Notes: generated from the sequence alone by a model not told the origin. A stretch of DNA of 50,378 nucleotides from an uncultured Prevotella sp. (GCA_945830055.1 CALZXH010000008.1:1-50378); one strand, 5' to 3'. Positions 32,383 to 41,905 are shown, counted from the stretch's first letter. Numbers and translations are program-made.

Positions 32383-34083
32383 TTACTTGATATACTTCTT
32401 TTTCTTTATTTTCTTGCGGAGCACCACATTGAAGTCGGGTGCCGTTTCCGCAGCTTTCTGCCAATACTCCAGCGCACGGGTCATGTCGCCTACCATGGCA
32501 TAGATATCTCCGGCATGTTCCAGAATGTCCTCTCCCGGCACACTGTCGTTTTGCAATGCCCTGTCGATATATTCTTTCGCCTCGTCATAGCGTCTGAGCT
32601 TGAAAAGCACCCACGCATAGGTATCAAGGTAGGTCGCATTACGAGGTTCTGCTATGACAGCCGTGTGACTCATCTGTTCCGCCTCATCCAAGCGCTTGTT
32701 CTCCAGACTTAGGAAATAGGCGTAGTTGTTGAGACAACCCACCTCGGCAGAGTTCCACTGCAGACAGGAGTCGTAGGAGGCAAAAGCAGCGTTGGAATCG
32801 CCCGTTTTATACAACAGGTCACCCATAATCATATAGAAATCCGCCACCAATGAAGAGTCATTCGCCTCAGCCACATACTCTATTCCTTTCCGGAAGGTGG
32901 CAAGAGCATCTTGCTCACGGTCGCGCCGGTAGTATGCCATACCCTGATAATAATAGAACGGCAATTGGGCAGGATCGTATTTGCGGGCTTCGCTACACAG
33001 CACTACCACGCTGTCCATATCATCCCTTTCCCAGGCGTATGCCAACAGGTGCATACGGGCTGCGAAGTTGTCGGGTTCTATCTGTATCACCTTGTGCAAC
33101 ATCATGCCGATGCTGTCGTGGCTCATGTTATTCTTGTCCATGTATAGGGCACAGAGATATGCCATATTGGCATCTTGCTGAGGTTGCTGCAACACCTGGT
33201 CGAACACATCAAGCACTTTGCGCGTGCCGCCACCTTTGCGCTCATTGCACAGGATAATGTCCCTGAGCACCGCCGCCTTGGCATCCCATTCCACCTTCTT
33301 GCCCATGAGTAACTGCATGGCAACACTGTCTGCCTGTTGCTCCATGCCCAGTTCCTTGTAATACTCTCGCATAAACATCGCGGCATCCACGTTCTGCGGA
33401 TCTTCTGCCATCACCTCTTGGTAAACCGCCAGGGCACTGTCGGCCTGCCCTATAGTAAGCAAGGAAGAGGCATAGGTACACTTGTATTTCATCTCCCCAG
33501 GATAGTCGGTACACAGATTGTGCAGTTCACGCAGCGAAGCAACGGTATCGCCCATCTCAGAGTAATAATAGCTCTTCGCCACAACAATCTGCTCTGACTT
33601 ACCCTCCAGTTCCTCTAACCGGTTGAGACATCTTACGCAATCAGAAAACCTGCCGGCACGGTCGTACATCTTGATCAGCACATTCAGCACATCCTCACGC
33701 TGGCTGTCCAGTTGCAGCAGCCGCTCTGCCGTGGCAATGGCATTGTCATATTGCAACGCATCGTAATAGGCTGACGAGAGTGTTTCGATATAATCCACAC
33801 AGGTAGAATCCAGTTCCACCGCACGGACGTAGCTTTTCAAAGCCTTGCCACGCTCACCCCTCTTGTAGTAATACGGTCCAAGAAAGAAGTGTGCCTCTGC
33901 TCTGGCAGAGTCGATAGCCACACAATGAACCAACGAATCAAATGCAGCCTCATCGTTGCCCTTGACCCTCTCCATCATGGCTTCGAGAAAGGTATGTACA
34001 TACAGACTGTCCTTAACCCTTTCCTGCGCCTGCAAAGGAAGGGTAAAGAAAAGAAGCACTGCAGCAATATACCTAAGAATCAT
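32383..34083 (-). CDS. Exported tetratricopeptide-repeat protein
   Basis: 566 residues with a signal peptide (ending LPLQAQE). Nearly the whole mature chain is built of TPR-like helical pairs, for example ARAEAHFFLGPYYYKRGERGKALKSYVRAVELD and NDSSLVADFYMIMGDLLYKTGDSNAAFASYDSCLQW, ending in a basic KKKYIK tail. TPR proteins are scaffolds for protein complexes, and this one probably sits in the periplasm or on the inner face of the outer membrane. It is 12 bases downstream of dut and upstream of DUF4292. Confidence 0.87.
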   Translation of the reverse strand: MILRYIAAVLLFFTLPLQAQERVKDSLYVHTFLEAMMERVKGNDEAAFDSLVHCVAIDSARAEAHFFLGPYYYKRGERGKALKSYVRAVELDSTCVDYIETLSSAYYDALQYDNAIATAERLLQLDSQREDVLNVLIKMYDRAGRFSDCVRCLNRLEELEGKSEQIVVAKSYYYSEMGDTVASLRELHNLCTDYPGEMKYKCTYASSLLTIGQADSALAVYQEVMAEDPQNVDAAMFMREYYKELGMEQQADSVAMQLLMGKKVEWDAKAAVLRDIILCNERKGGGTRKVLDVFDQVLQQPQQDANMAYLCALYMDKNNMSHDSIGMMLHKVIQIEPDNFAARMHLLAYAWERDDMDSVVVLCSEARKYDPAQLPFYYYQGMAYYRRDREQDALATFRKGIEYVAEANDSSLVADFYMIMGDLLYKTGDSNAAFASYDSCLQWNSAEVGCLNNYAYFLSLENKRLDEAEQMSHTAVIAEPRNATYLDTYAWVLFKLRRYDEAKEYIDRALQNDSVPGEDILEHAGDIYAMVGDMTRALEYWQKAAETAPDFNVVLRKKIKKKKYIK

Positions 34084-34095
34084 CGATGAAACGGT

Positions 34096-34530
34096 TTATT
34101 TTACACCAGTATGACCATAACCTCCGGCACCCCGTTCGGTCTCGTCCAAAGAATCCACAAGCTCAAAGACCGCCTGTTCATGGCGTGCTATCACCATTTG
34201 CGCGATACGCTCACCCTCGTTTATCACAAAGTCTGTGTCAGAAAGGTTGACCAAAAGCACCATTATCTCTCCTCGGTAGTCGGCATCGATGGTACCAGGA
34301 GAGTTGAGAACAGTGAGGCCATGCTTCAATGCCAAACCGCTACGCGGACGGATTTGAGCCTCATACCCCTGGGGCAAGGCGATATAAAGTCCTGTACCCA
34401 CCAACTTGCGTTCCAAAGGACGCAACGTGAGAGGAGCATCAATATTGGCACGCAAATCCATGCCTGCACTCTGTTCGGTGGCATACGCAGGCAGTGGTTG
34501 GCGCCCACGGTTTATCACTTTTATCTGCAT
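34096..34530 (-). CDS. dut: dUTP diphosphatase
   Basis: 144 residues from [18 protein letters not shown]; the frame upstream to 34563 would include the promoter and is discarded. The trimeric dUTPase motifs are complete: [34 protein letters not shown] and the C-terminal glycine-rich arm [10 protein letters not shown]. It removes dUTP and supplies dUMP for thymidylate. It starts the dut - TPR - DUF4292 - EnvC-like run and is divergent from dgt, another dNTP-pool gene. Confidence 0.96.
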   Translation of the reverse strand: MQIKVINRGRQPLPAYATEQSAGMDLRANIDAPLTLRPLERKLVGTGLYIALPQGYEAQIRPRSGLALKHGLTVLNSPGTIDADYRGEIMVLLVNLSDTDFVINEGERIAQMVIARHEQAVFELVDSLDETERGAGGYGHTGVK

Positions 34531-34550
34531 AAATCTGTATGTTAGTGTTG

Positions 34551-34558
34551 CAAAGTTA
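34551..34558 (-). promoter_or_regulatory. Possible -7 element of the dut unit
   Basis: TAACTTTG on the minus strand, 20 bases before the dut ATG. The -33 box is unclear. Confidence 0.45.
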
Positions 34559-34621
34559 ATCATTATTCCTTTTCCATGAGAAATAATTATCCATTTTTTA
34601 CAAATAACGGGGAAAAAGGAG

Positions 34622-34629
34622 TAAATTTG
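34622..34629 (+). promoter_or_regulatory. Possible -7 element of dgt
   Basis: TAAATTTG, about 60 bases before the dgt ATG, with a T run upstream in place of a clean TTTG. Confidence 0.4.
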
Positions 34630-34687
34630 TCAACAGATTCCATATGGAACCTGACAACCCACCAACAACATACTATCACTGACAGAC

Positions 34688-36028
34688 ATGATGAACTGGC
34701 AACAACTGATTACTTACAAACGACTGGGACAAGAACTGAGACACCTGGAGAGATATGACGGAAGGACTGAGTTTAAACGCGACTATGACCGACTGATATT
34801 CTCTGCCCCATTCAGACGGCTACAGAACAAGACACAGGTATTCCCTCTGCCAGGCAGCGTGTTTGTACACAACCGGTTGACACACAGTCTGGAGGTGGCA
34901 AGCGTGGGTATGTCGCTGGGCAATGATGTAGCACGGGAGCTGACGGAACGCCACCCTGAATTGGGCAACTCGCTGATAACACAGATAGGACAGATAGTAG
35001 CTACAGCGTGTCTGGCGCACGATATGGGTAACCCTCCATTCGGACATTCGGGAGAGAAAGCCATCCAGACATTCTTTACCGAGGGAGCCGGAAGCCGACT
35101 CAAGGACCTGGTAAGCGAAGAGTTCTGGAGCGACATCACACACTTTGAGGGTAATGCCAATGCCTTCAGACTGCTGACCCACCAGTACAAGGGAAGACGT
35201 AACGGAGGCTTTGTAATGACCTACTCAACCTTGGCAAGCATTGTAAAATATCCGTTTTCATCGATGCTTTCAGGGAAAAAGGGAAAGTTCGGATTCTTTT
35301 TCAGCGAACAGGAGTATTACGAGCGTATCGCTGAAGAGATGGGCATCATCAGAATTTCCAATAACGGACAACCGGTGAAGTATGTGAGGCATCCTTTGGT
35401 ATATCTGGTGGAGGCTGCCGACGACATCTGTTATGAAGTGATGGACATAGAGGATTCCCACAAGCTGAAAATACTTTCTTTCGATGAAACCGCCGATTTA
35501 TTGCTCAACTTCTTTGACGAGGATGCCAAAAAAGGTATTCTGAAACGCATCGAAGATGAAGGACTGACCGACAACAACGAGAAAATCGTATATATGAGGG
35601 CTTGCGTAATAGGCAAACTGGAAAACGAATGTGTGAAAGCCTTTGTGGAACATGAAGAGGAAATACTGAGCGGCACCTTTGACAAAAGTCTCACGGAAGT
35701 GATGCATCCCGTGCAACGCGATGCCTACAGACACTGTGCCGACCTGTCAAACCAGCGTATCTACCGCAGCAAACCTGTACTGGACGTGGAACTGTCGGGT
35801 TACCGCATCATGGACACCTTGATGCAGCAGATGACCGAGGCAGTACTACACCCGGAACGCTACTATTCGCAACAGCTCATAGGGCGTGTGTCAAGCCAAT
35901 ACCATATAGACGCCCCTGACCTGGAGACACGCCTGATGGCTGTCATCGACTACATCAGCGGCATGACAGACGTATATGCCCTGGACGTGTATCAGAAACT
36001 AAGCGGCATCAGTCTGCCTATCGTATAA
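34688..36028 (+). CDS. dgt: dGTP triphosphohydrolase (dGTPase-like HD protein)
   Basis: 446 residues. The HD-domain metal site is seen in FVHNRLTHSLEVASVG, then ATACLAHDMGNPPFGHSGE (near 100-118), with EAADDICYEVMDIED in the second half as in EF1143-type dNTPases. It removes dGTP or other dNTPs to control nucleotide pools. Starts at 34688 and 34691 are both possible. It is divergent from dut. Nothing on the same strand follows closely; an insertion remnant comes next. Confidence 0.93.
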   Translation: MMNWQQLITYKRLGQELRHLERYDGRTEFKRDYDRLIFSAPFRRLQNKTQVFPLPGSVFVHNRLTHSLEVASVGMSLGNDVARELTERHPELGNSLITQIGQIVATACLAHDMGNPPFGHSGEKAIQTFFTEGAGSRLKDLVSEEFWSDITHFEGNANAFRLLTHQYKGRRNGGFVMTYSTLASIVKYPFSSMLSGKKGKFGFFFSEQEYYERIAEEMGIIRISNNGQPVKYVRHPLVYLVEAADDICYEVMDIEDSHKLKILSFDETADLLLNFFDEDAKKGILKRIEDEGLTDNNEKIVYMRACVIGKLENECVKAFVEHEEEILSGTFDKSLTEVMHPVQRDAYRHCADLSNQRIYRSKPVLDVELSGYRIMDTLMQQMTEAVLHPERYYSQQLIGRVSSQYHIDAPDLETRLMAVIDYISGMTDVYALDVYQKLSGISLPIV

Positions 36029-36126
36029 CCGTCATTTCAAGAAAACAACATATACAGTCTATACCTATCTTCATATTACCATGGCCATATAAAAGTGGAT
36101 GTTTTCCCGTGCCCGTATATCGGTTC

Positions 36127-36330
36127 TCATATCGACCGCACATTGATACACGGCTTCTTTGGAAACATACAATAAGCCGCAATAGCACCGAGCAAGTTTA
36201 CTATGAAGATTTCAATTATCCAAGCTGCATCTTCTTGATGAAAAGAGCAAGAGGAAGCGCCACTTCTTTCTCAAGTTCCACAAAACGGTTGTACGAGACA
36301 CATAAGGAAAGAATAAACAGTCTCACTCCA
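36127..36330 (-). pseudogene. IS982-family transposase remnant with a large internal deletion
   Basis: Read on the minus strand, one frame gives SYNRFVELEKEVALPLALFIKK and MQLG (about 36295 down to 36223), the N-terminal hallmark of IS982-family transposases. After a stop a second frame gives IIEIFIVNLLGAIAAYCMFPKKP and INVRSI with a stop at 36127, which is the family's C-terminus. About 150-200 residues between the two, including the catalytic DDE residues, are missing, and the frame changes at the junction (about 36219-36226). It is not functional. The rest of the gap 36029-36432 shows only the promoter at 36379. Confidence 0.72.
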
Positions 36331-36378
36331 TAACATTCACTTTCTCACTATTCCGTGCATATTCTTCAAAAAAAATCT

Positions 36379-36386
36379 TACCTTTG
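36379..36386 (+). promoter_or_regulatory. -7 element (TACCTTTG) of the DUF4234 gene
   Basis: A perfect TAnnTTTG match 46 bases before the ATG at 36433. A -33 TTTG is not obvious. Confidence 0.55.
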
Positions 36387-36432
36387 CGAATAATTTATCA
36401 TTTCAATCTATTAACCTAAAAGATTTCATCAA

Positions 36433-36822
36433 ATGCAAAACACAAGTTTAAAAGTCCAGAACACTTACTCTTTCTGGAAGTTCATTGTCTTTCCTTTCAT
36501 CACATTCGGAATCTATCCCTTGGTTAAGTTCACGACAATGAGCAATGACATTATGCGTTGTGACGGTAAAACGAACTGTCCGTATTGGGTAATGGCCCTC
36601 TTTCTTTCAGCAATCACACTCGGAATCTATCCACTCATCTGGTGGCACAATATCTGCAGCCGCATCGGTGCATTGAATCCATCCAACGGTTTCTCTGCAG
36701 GAACATTCTGGGGTTGGAACGTATTGGGTGCACTGATTGCCGTTGGTCCACTGGTATTCCTGTGGAAACTGTGCAATGCCATGAACTCTATTGCAGAACA
36801 ACAGAACAGTAAGGAAGAGTAA
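36433..36822 (+). CDS. DUF4234-like small membrane protein
   Basis: 129 residues with three hydrophobic segments (about 14-35, 52-72, 92-113). Two repeats of the pattern F-T/A-I-T-xGIYPLxxxxxxxxxI (ITFGIYPLVKFTTMSNDI and ITLGIYPLIWWHNICSRI) are the hallmark of DUF4234 proteins. Function is unknown. The gene is probably monocistronic, with its own -7 element upstream and a long inverted repeat downstream. Confidence 0.8.
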   Translation: MQNTSLKVQNTYSFWKFIVFPFITFGIYPLVKFTTMSNDIMRCDGKTNCPYWVMALFLSAITLGIYPLIWWHNICSRIGALNPSNGFSAGTFWGWNVLGALIAVGPLVFLWKLCNAMNSIAEQQNSKEE

Positions 36823-36836
36823 CTCCGAGTTACGGA

Positions 36837-36937
36837 TTTTGAGCTACGGGTTTAGGATGACAAGTCATTCTCATACAGAGCTTTGTTATATCCTCAAAAG
36901 AGAAGACAAATCGTCATCTAAAACCCGTAACTCAAAA
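36837..36937. repeat. Long inverted repeat between convergent genes
   Basis: A 25-base arm (36837-36861) and its counterpart (36913-36937) match at 22 of 25 positions in inverted orientation around a 51-base loop. It probably serves as a two-way terminator for the DUF4234 gene and the M16 protease gene, or is a REP-like element. Confidence 0.6.
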
Positions 36938-36942
36938 TAAAA

Positions 36943-39849
36943 TCATTTCTTAAGAATATCCTTCTTTTTCAGTTCCACCAACTTGCCGAATGAAGCAAGG
37001 TGCTTCATATCCCATTGTTTCTTATCACCAACCAGGAAATAGACACGAGGTTTGTCGGCTACATTCGTTTGGATGAACCTGTTCAAATCTTCAGTGGTTA
37101 TCTGAGGCAATGACCTCACAAGATAGGCAGACGGTTGCTCATCATACCCATTGGCACGCCACTGTGCCACTTTACCACCCATTTCACGGAAAGTTGGATA
37201 GGCATTATTGATGGAATTGAGTGTTTCATGCCGGGCTATATCCACACCTAAAGGATAAGAAATCGCGGGTACATTGAAAAGAGAATCCGCCAAGTCAAGC
37301 ACTTCCATCGCCTTGTCGCCCTGAGTACCGATAAAGGTGACGTAGCCTGTGGGATTGTCCGAATGATGCAGATAATCAGGAAGCAGTCCACTACCGGAAG
37401 CATGATAGCACATGGAGCGGAACTCTCGCATCTCCTGAAAAAGCACCGAACTCATGCTCCCACCGAAGTAGTCTCCCCACAACTTGAGTGAAGCACGCTG
37501 CTTATCCGTGGTGGCAGCAGGCATGGACTGAAAGACGGAAACGATGGTCTGTCTCATCTTGGGCAGGTGGTAATAATACACTATCGGCTTTTCATAAGCA
37601 AGCAGGGTGCGCTCTGTGTCCACCACCGGCTCCACACATTGCTTCAAAGGCAGCGAGGTTTCCACCACCTGACGTACATCCTCAGCAGAGAGGGTACCAC
37701 TATACACTACATCACAATGCCGACAAAGCAGACGGCGATAGCACTGTGCCACATCATCTGTCTTGAGCGACTTGATCTCTTTATAGGACAAGCCCTTCAG
37801 ATAGTCAGAAGCAGAACCAAACAACGCCTTGTCGCGTACCGCTAACCAAACATTCTGATTATCTTTCACAAATGACTTTTCTTCAACCTTGGCATTGTCC
37901 TTTACCTGTTTCAGGGCTGCTTCATCCATCTGAAGCGCCGAGATAAAATGACCAAGCAATGCTACGGCCTCACGGAACTGCCCGTCAAAGCCCTCCAAAT
38001 GAATAGAGAAAGAGGCAGGGGTAACCTCGGTGCGTAACGTAGCACCCACACGCTGCAAGGCATAGTTAAAGGCTTGTCGGCTAAGGGAATCAGTACCCAA
38101 TTCGCCCATCATGGACTCCAGTACGGCAATGACAGCATCCTCACGCTCTCCTTTGCGATAGACAAGGTCCAGATGGAACACATCATTCATGGTATTCTCT
38201 TTGGCATAGAGCGTCACTTGCGGATAAACAGACAGGGATTGCACATCGTTCTTCACATCCACCAAGCGCAAAGCAGCCTGTTTGCCGGCAGTCTGCTCCA
38301 TCATACGGGTAGCATAATCTGAACTGGCATGACGGTGTTTGGGAATGACCGGACGGTAGCCGGGCTGTGTAATCTGTTCTTTGGGATAGCTGCCGTATTT
38401 CTTCACCAAGCGCATGAAACGATTATCCAGATAGCGGTTGGCTGCATCCACCACATCCTGCTTTGTCACCTCAAAGTATCGTTGCTGCATTGCCAACACA
38501 TCATCCCACTTCCTGCCTTCCGATAGAGCATCTATCATCATCATGCTCCTGCCCTCAATTGTCTCCATCTGAGTGAGTGCCGACCGCTGTTGCTCTACCT
38601 TCAGTTTTTGGAGAATTTCTTCGGTGAAATCGCCTTTTTTCAGACGTTCCAACTGCTCAATGAACAATTCCTCCGCCTTTTCCCTTGAAGCAAGAAGATT
38701 GGGTATGATGATACCTGCACAGATACCGTGATTTCCAAAGGTCAGACGTCTGGTAGTAAGCACGACGGCCTTGTGGGCATTGACGAGAGAATCGAGCAGT
38801 CCGGTGCGGCTATCATTTGACAAGATATCCAAGGCCATATCCACGGCAGGCGCATCTGCATCATAATTACCGGGGCCATGGTAAAGCATCACTTCCCCTT
38901 TGACAAGGGGGATGGGCATCAGAATTTCTTCCGTTGTACCTGAAAACTCTCGGATTTTCCCATAGGTACGCTGTGGAGCTGTACCAGGGCGCAGACGTCC
39001 GAAGGTGCGTTCCAGCATAGGTCGCATGGTTTCGGCATCAGGCACATCTCCACACAGTACCAATGTCATATTGCCAGCCACATAATATTGTTCGAAGAAG
39101 CGCTGCATGTCTGCCAGATTGGGATTCTTGAGATTCTCGGTACTGCCGATAATTGGGTAGGCATAAGGAGTTCCTGCAAAAACCCTCGCAAAAACAGTGT
39201 CCAAAGCCGTTCCCAACATCTGGTCTGCGTCCATGTTTTTCTCCTCATACACCGTTTCCAATTCACCCTGGAAGAGACGGAATACGGGATGAATGAGACG
39301 GTGACTGTTCAGTTCGCACCATTGTTCCAGATATCCGGGGATGAAACTGTTGTGATAGTAAGTGATGTCTTGTGACGTTGCAGCATTGAGACTTGAGCCT
39401 CCCTGGCATGTAACCAGGCGGTCGAACTCATTGGGAATTGCATAGTCGGATGCTTTGATACTAAGCTGGTTGATGTGTTGCTGTATTTTTGTTCGTGCAT
39501 CGGCATCCGTGGTCTTGCCCAATTGATCGTAGCAGTAGGCAATACTGTCGAGCCATACCTTCTCAGCTGCATAGTCAACCGTGCCGATACTGTCTGTTCC
39601 CTTGAACATGATGTGCTCGAAGTAATGTGCAATACCCGTATTGGGACAATCCATAGCACCGGCATTCACCACCACGGCACCGAATACGGTGGGTTTTGAA
39701 TGGTCTTGATTCACCCATACCTTGAGACCGTTGGCCAACTTGATTTCGGTCACTTTGAGTGCAGGATTGGTGTGTGCACCCGCAGAAAAGACAGAAACCT
39801 GCCATACACACAGTATCAGCAGATTTCTCAGTAGTGTCATATGTGTCAT
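36943..39849 (-). CDS. M16-family zinc protease (insulinase/pitrilysin type), exported
   Basis: 968 residues. A signal peptide (about 1-25) precedes two M16 halves. The inverted zinc motif HYFEH is at 75-79 (GIAHYFEHIMFKGTD), with the distal glutamate in LETVYEEKNMD. The C-terminal half (from about 520) has the M16_C fold without the motif, as usual in pitrilysin-like enzymes. It probably degrades peptides in the periplasm. An ATG at 39840 is an alternative start. The gene stands alone between an inverted repeat and the glsB-like gene. Confidence 0.93.
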   Translation of the reverse strand: MTHMTLLRNLLILCVWQVSVFSAGAHTNPALKVTEIKLANGLKVWVNQDHSKPTVFGAVVVNAGAMDCPNTGIAHYFEHIMFKGTDSIGTVDYAAEKVWLDSIAYCYDQLGKTTDADARTKIQQHINQLSIKASDYAIPNEFDRLVTCQGGSSLNAATSQDITYYHNSFIPGYLEQWCELNSHRLIHPVFRLFQGELETVYEEKNMDADQMLGTALDTVFARVFAGTPYAYPIIGSTENLKNPNLADMQRFFEQYYVAGNMTLVLCGDVPDAETMRPMLERTFGRLRPGTAPQRTYGKIREFSGTTEEILMPIPLVKGEVMLYHGPGNYDADAPAVDMALDILSNDSRTGLLDSLVNAHKAVVLTTRRLTFGNHGICAGIIIPNLLASREKAEELFIEQLERLKKGDFTEEILQKLKVEQQRSALTQMETIEGRSMMMIDALSEGRKWDDVLAMQQRYFEVTKQDVVDAANRYLDNRFMRLVKKYGSYPKEQITQPGYRPVIPKHRHASSDYATRMMEQTAGKQAALRLVDVKNDVQSLSVYPQVTLYAKENTMNDVFHLDLVYRKGEREDAVIAVLESMMGELGTDSLSRQAFNYALQRVGATLRTEVTPASFSIHLEGFDGQFREAVALLGHFISALQMDEAALKQVKDNAKVEEKSFVKDNQNVWLAVRDKALFGSASDYLKGLSYKEIKSLKTDDVAQCYRRLLCRHCDVVYSGTLSAEDVRQVVETSLPLKQCVEPVVDTERTLLAYEKPIVYYYHLPKMRQTIVSVFQSMPAATTDKQRASLKLWGDYFGGSMSSVLFQEMREFRSMCYHASGSGLLPDYLHHSDNPTGYVTFIGTQGDKAMEVLDLADSLFNVPAISYPLGVDIARHETLNSINNAYPTFREMGGKVAQWRANGYDEQPSAYLVRSLPQITTEDLNRFIQTNVADKPRVYFLVGDKKQWDMKHLASFGKLVELKKKDILKK

Positions 39850-39915
39850 ATTTTCAAAATAGATTCATTCCTCAAACGATGCAATATGTATCAATAAGAA
39901 AAAGTGAAAACCATC

Positions 39916-40917
39916 TTATCCCTGGTTGCAATCCTTGTATATTACATTGTTGGCACCGCTGGTTATCTGTAACGCCTCCGGATGCTCCTTGATGAACGAA
40001 TCGATGTGACGCATACGCTTGTTTTCAAGTATTTCATCCACTGCGATAAGGATTCCCGTCTCTTCCACATCACCAAAACCATAGTTGATGGCGGTACCAA
40101 AGAGTTTCATGGTGGGACTAAGACTCATATAAGCATTGACAAGCGGTGGGATATTGTAGCCCAACTTGCGTATTTCCCTGTTGAGTATCACATAATCCTC
40201 CTTAAAGTCGTTGCCACAGAGCAAGGCTGCAAGCTCATTGGGATCTTCCTCCATTTTCAGCGGTTTCATCGGAGTGATAAGGTTATCCTTGTCATCGAAA
40301 TGCTTTTTCAGGAAGAAGAGTATCATATCTCTTCCCTTGCGGATATACGAGGGATACATGGTCATCTTTCCAAAGAAATACTTTACATTAGGCTTGATGA
40401 CAGTAAGAGCGCCCAAACCATCCCACAGATTGTCAAGCGCGAAGAGGCTCTTAGATCCGTTCTTGTTGGTGTTCTGATAGGGAACCGATACGAAACTCCG
40501 TCCCAGCTCAATAGTCTGAGGCATATAGTCTGTCATGAACTTCTCCGAGAAGTGGAACATGTGACTGGTAGCGAGAATAGGTTGTCCATCGGCACCTACC
40601 TCTATATCAGTACCCAGGATATAGCGGTATCCCCCGATGATCTCTTCTGCTTCGGGATTCCATACGATAAGTTGCTTGTAACAATTGTCCTTGGTGTCAA
40701 ACTCATCAAGGTCATAGGCCTTACCAGTTCCTCCACCTGCCTCACGGAAAGCGATTTCCCTCAATCTGCCTATCTCCAAAAGCACATCCGGTGCGTTGTG
40801 GGCATCCACAATATAAATTTCATTATGACTCTTGTTGGTCATACGCAGCTGGCGCTCAGGGGTAAGCTGGCTCTTCAGTAAAGCCTTGTCAATAGGCTGG
40901 ATAATCTCTTGTTCCAT
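39916..40917 (-). CDS. glsB: GlsB/OlsB-like N-acyltransferase (GNAT fold, 'hemolysin' family)
   Basis: 333 residues from MEQEIIQPIDKALLKSQL; a longer frame to 40986 overlaps the upstream gene. Conserved points are EIGRLREIAFREAGGGTGKAYDLDEFD, GGYRYILGTDIE and ELGRSFVSVPYQ, seen in the OlsB/hemolysin-like acyl-ACP N-acyltransferases. In Bacteroides thetaiotaomicron the homologous GlsB attaches a fatty acyl chain to glycine to make N-acyl glycine lipids (commendamide). That it lies next to a PlsC-like gene, as there, supports the name. The symbol rests on my recall of the glsB/glsA pair. Confidence 0.8.
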   Translation of the reverse strand: MEQEIIQPIDKALLKSQLTPERQLRMTNKSHNEIYIVDAHNAPDVLLEIGRLREIAFREAGGGTGKAYDLDEFDTKDNCYKQLIVWNPEAEEIIGGYRYILGTDIEVGADGQPILATSHMFHFSEKFMTDYMPQTIELGRSFVSVPYQNTNKNGSKSLFALDNLWDGLGALTVIKPNVKYFFGKMTMYPSYIRKGRDMILFFLKKHFDDKDNLITPMKPLKMEEDPNELAALLCGNDFKEDYVILNREIRKLGYNIPPLVNAYMSLSPTMKLFGTAINYGFGDVEETGILIAVDEILENKRMRHIDSFIKEHPEALQITSGANNVIYKDCNQG

Positions 40918-40975
40918 TCTGTAATGTTGGGGAATTATGCTTTCTTTTGTTGTGGTATAGACGGATGCAGGCTGC

Positions 40976-41803
40976 TTACAGTTCATACACTCTAGATCTT
41001 ACTTCCTGAGCCCAGGCAGCGGCACTCCTGCTCTTGTCGAAGGTTTGCCAGGGAATGGGTTTCCCTATGGTCACCTGGAATGACTTGTGCACATTCTTGT
41101 ACATCTCGTTTACCAGAAAGAGCATGGCGATGTTTATCTTCTTGACATACTTGTCGGAGAAGGACGCAAGCTTATAGAAAAAATCCGAATTGCTGCCGCT
41201 GAAATGGATGGGCACCACATCACGCTGATACTCCACACTCTTGGTGACAAATGTCTTTTTCCAGGTGATGTCCTGTATCTTGCCATCGATGCGACGCGAG
41301 CAGATACCGGCAGGAAACATCAGTATATGGTTATCGCTTTTGAAACCATCCTCCACCATCTGCGGGAAACTGCGGCTCTGGGCTCCCGTCTTGTTGATAG
41401 GGATGCACACGGGTGCCAATCCCGGGAGGTTCATCAGCAGGTCATTGACCAAATAGCGGAAACGACCGTCATAATGCCTTCCGATAATAGAGCCAAGGGC
41501 AACGCCATCGGCACCTCCCAAAGGATGATTGCTGACAAAAGTGTAAAGCTTTCCATCGTCCTTGTCCGGAAGGTTTTCTTCTCCCACTATCTGAAGCGTC
41601 ATATCCAGATAGCGCACACATTCCTCAAGCCACTCAGTGCCCGAAAGATGCCTGCTTTCCCAAAGGAACCTGTTCACCTCATCCTGATGGATGATACGCT
41701 TGAGCCAAGACACCAAAGGACGAGGCACATACTTGGCCTTTGCCCCCATCTTATTGCCCAAAATCAAATCCAGGTCGATGGTTTTCTCTGTCACCTGCTT
41801 CAT
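40976..41803 (-). CDS. glsA: PlsC-like acyltransferase (GlsA candidate, O-acylation)
   Basis: 275 residues from the ATG at 41803 (MKQVTEKTIDLDLILG). An ATG at 41833 lies within the -7 element and is not used. The acyltransferase motif NHxxxxD is NHPLGGAD (FVSNHPLGGADGVALG), followed by FPAGICSRR in place of the usual FPEGTRS and PIHFSGSNS. In B. thetaiotaomicron GlsA adds a second acyl chain to N-acyl glycine; the adjacent GlsB-like gene, 58 bases downstream, supports this assignment. Other 1-acyl-glycerol-3-phosphate acyltransferases remain possible. Confidence 0.75.
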   Translation of the reverse strand: MKQVTEKTIDLDLILGNKMGAKAKYVPRPLVSWLKRIIHQDEVNRFLWESRHLSGTEWLEECVRYLDMTLQIVGEENLPDKDDGKLYTFVSNHPLGGADGVALGSIIGRHYDGRFRYLVNDLLMNLPGLAPVCIPINKTGAQSRSFPQMVEDGFKSDNHILMFPAGICSRRIDGKIQDITWKKTFVTKSVEYQRDVVPIHFSGSNSDFFYKLASFSDKYVKKINIAMLFLVNEMYKNVHKSFQVTIGKPIPWQTFDKSRSAAAWAQEVRSRVYEL

Positions 41804-41830
41804 TTCTCTCTCTATGTTACTAACGCTATG

Positions 41831-41838
41831 CAAAAATA
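41831..41838 (-). promoter_or_regulatory. -7 element (TATTTTTG) of the glsA/glsB-like unit
   Basis: A TAnnTTTG match on the minus strand, 27 bases before the ATG at 41803. It decides the start, because the alternative ATG at 41833 lies within it. No clear -33 box. Confidence 0.45.
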
Positions 41839-41876
41839 AAAGAAATATTTGTATTTCTACACTTTTGAAGATGAAA

Positions 41877-41905
41877 AATAAAAAAAAGGCAGTGAATACA
41901 CTGCC
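41877..41905 (-). terminator. Terminator after the PorT-like gene
   Basis: On the minus strand GGCAGTG (41899-41905) and CACTGCC (41888-41894) form a stem with a 4-base loop, followed by seven T. Confidence 0.88.

Noticed and set aside
36109..36333. Plus-strand open frame of 74 codons
   Set aside because: It is the reverse of the IS982 relic; the minus-strand translation shows known transposase segments.
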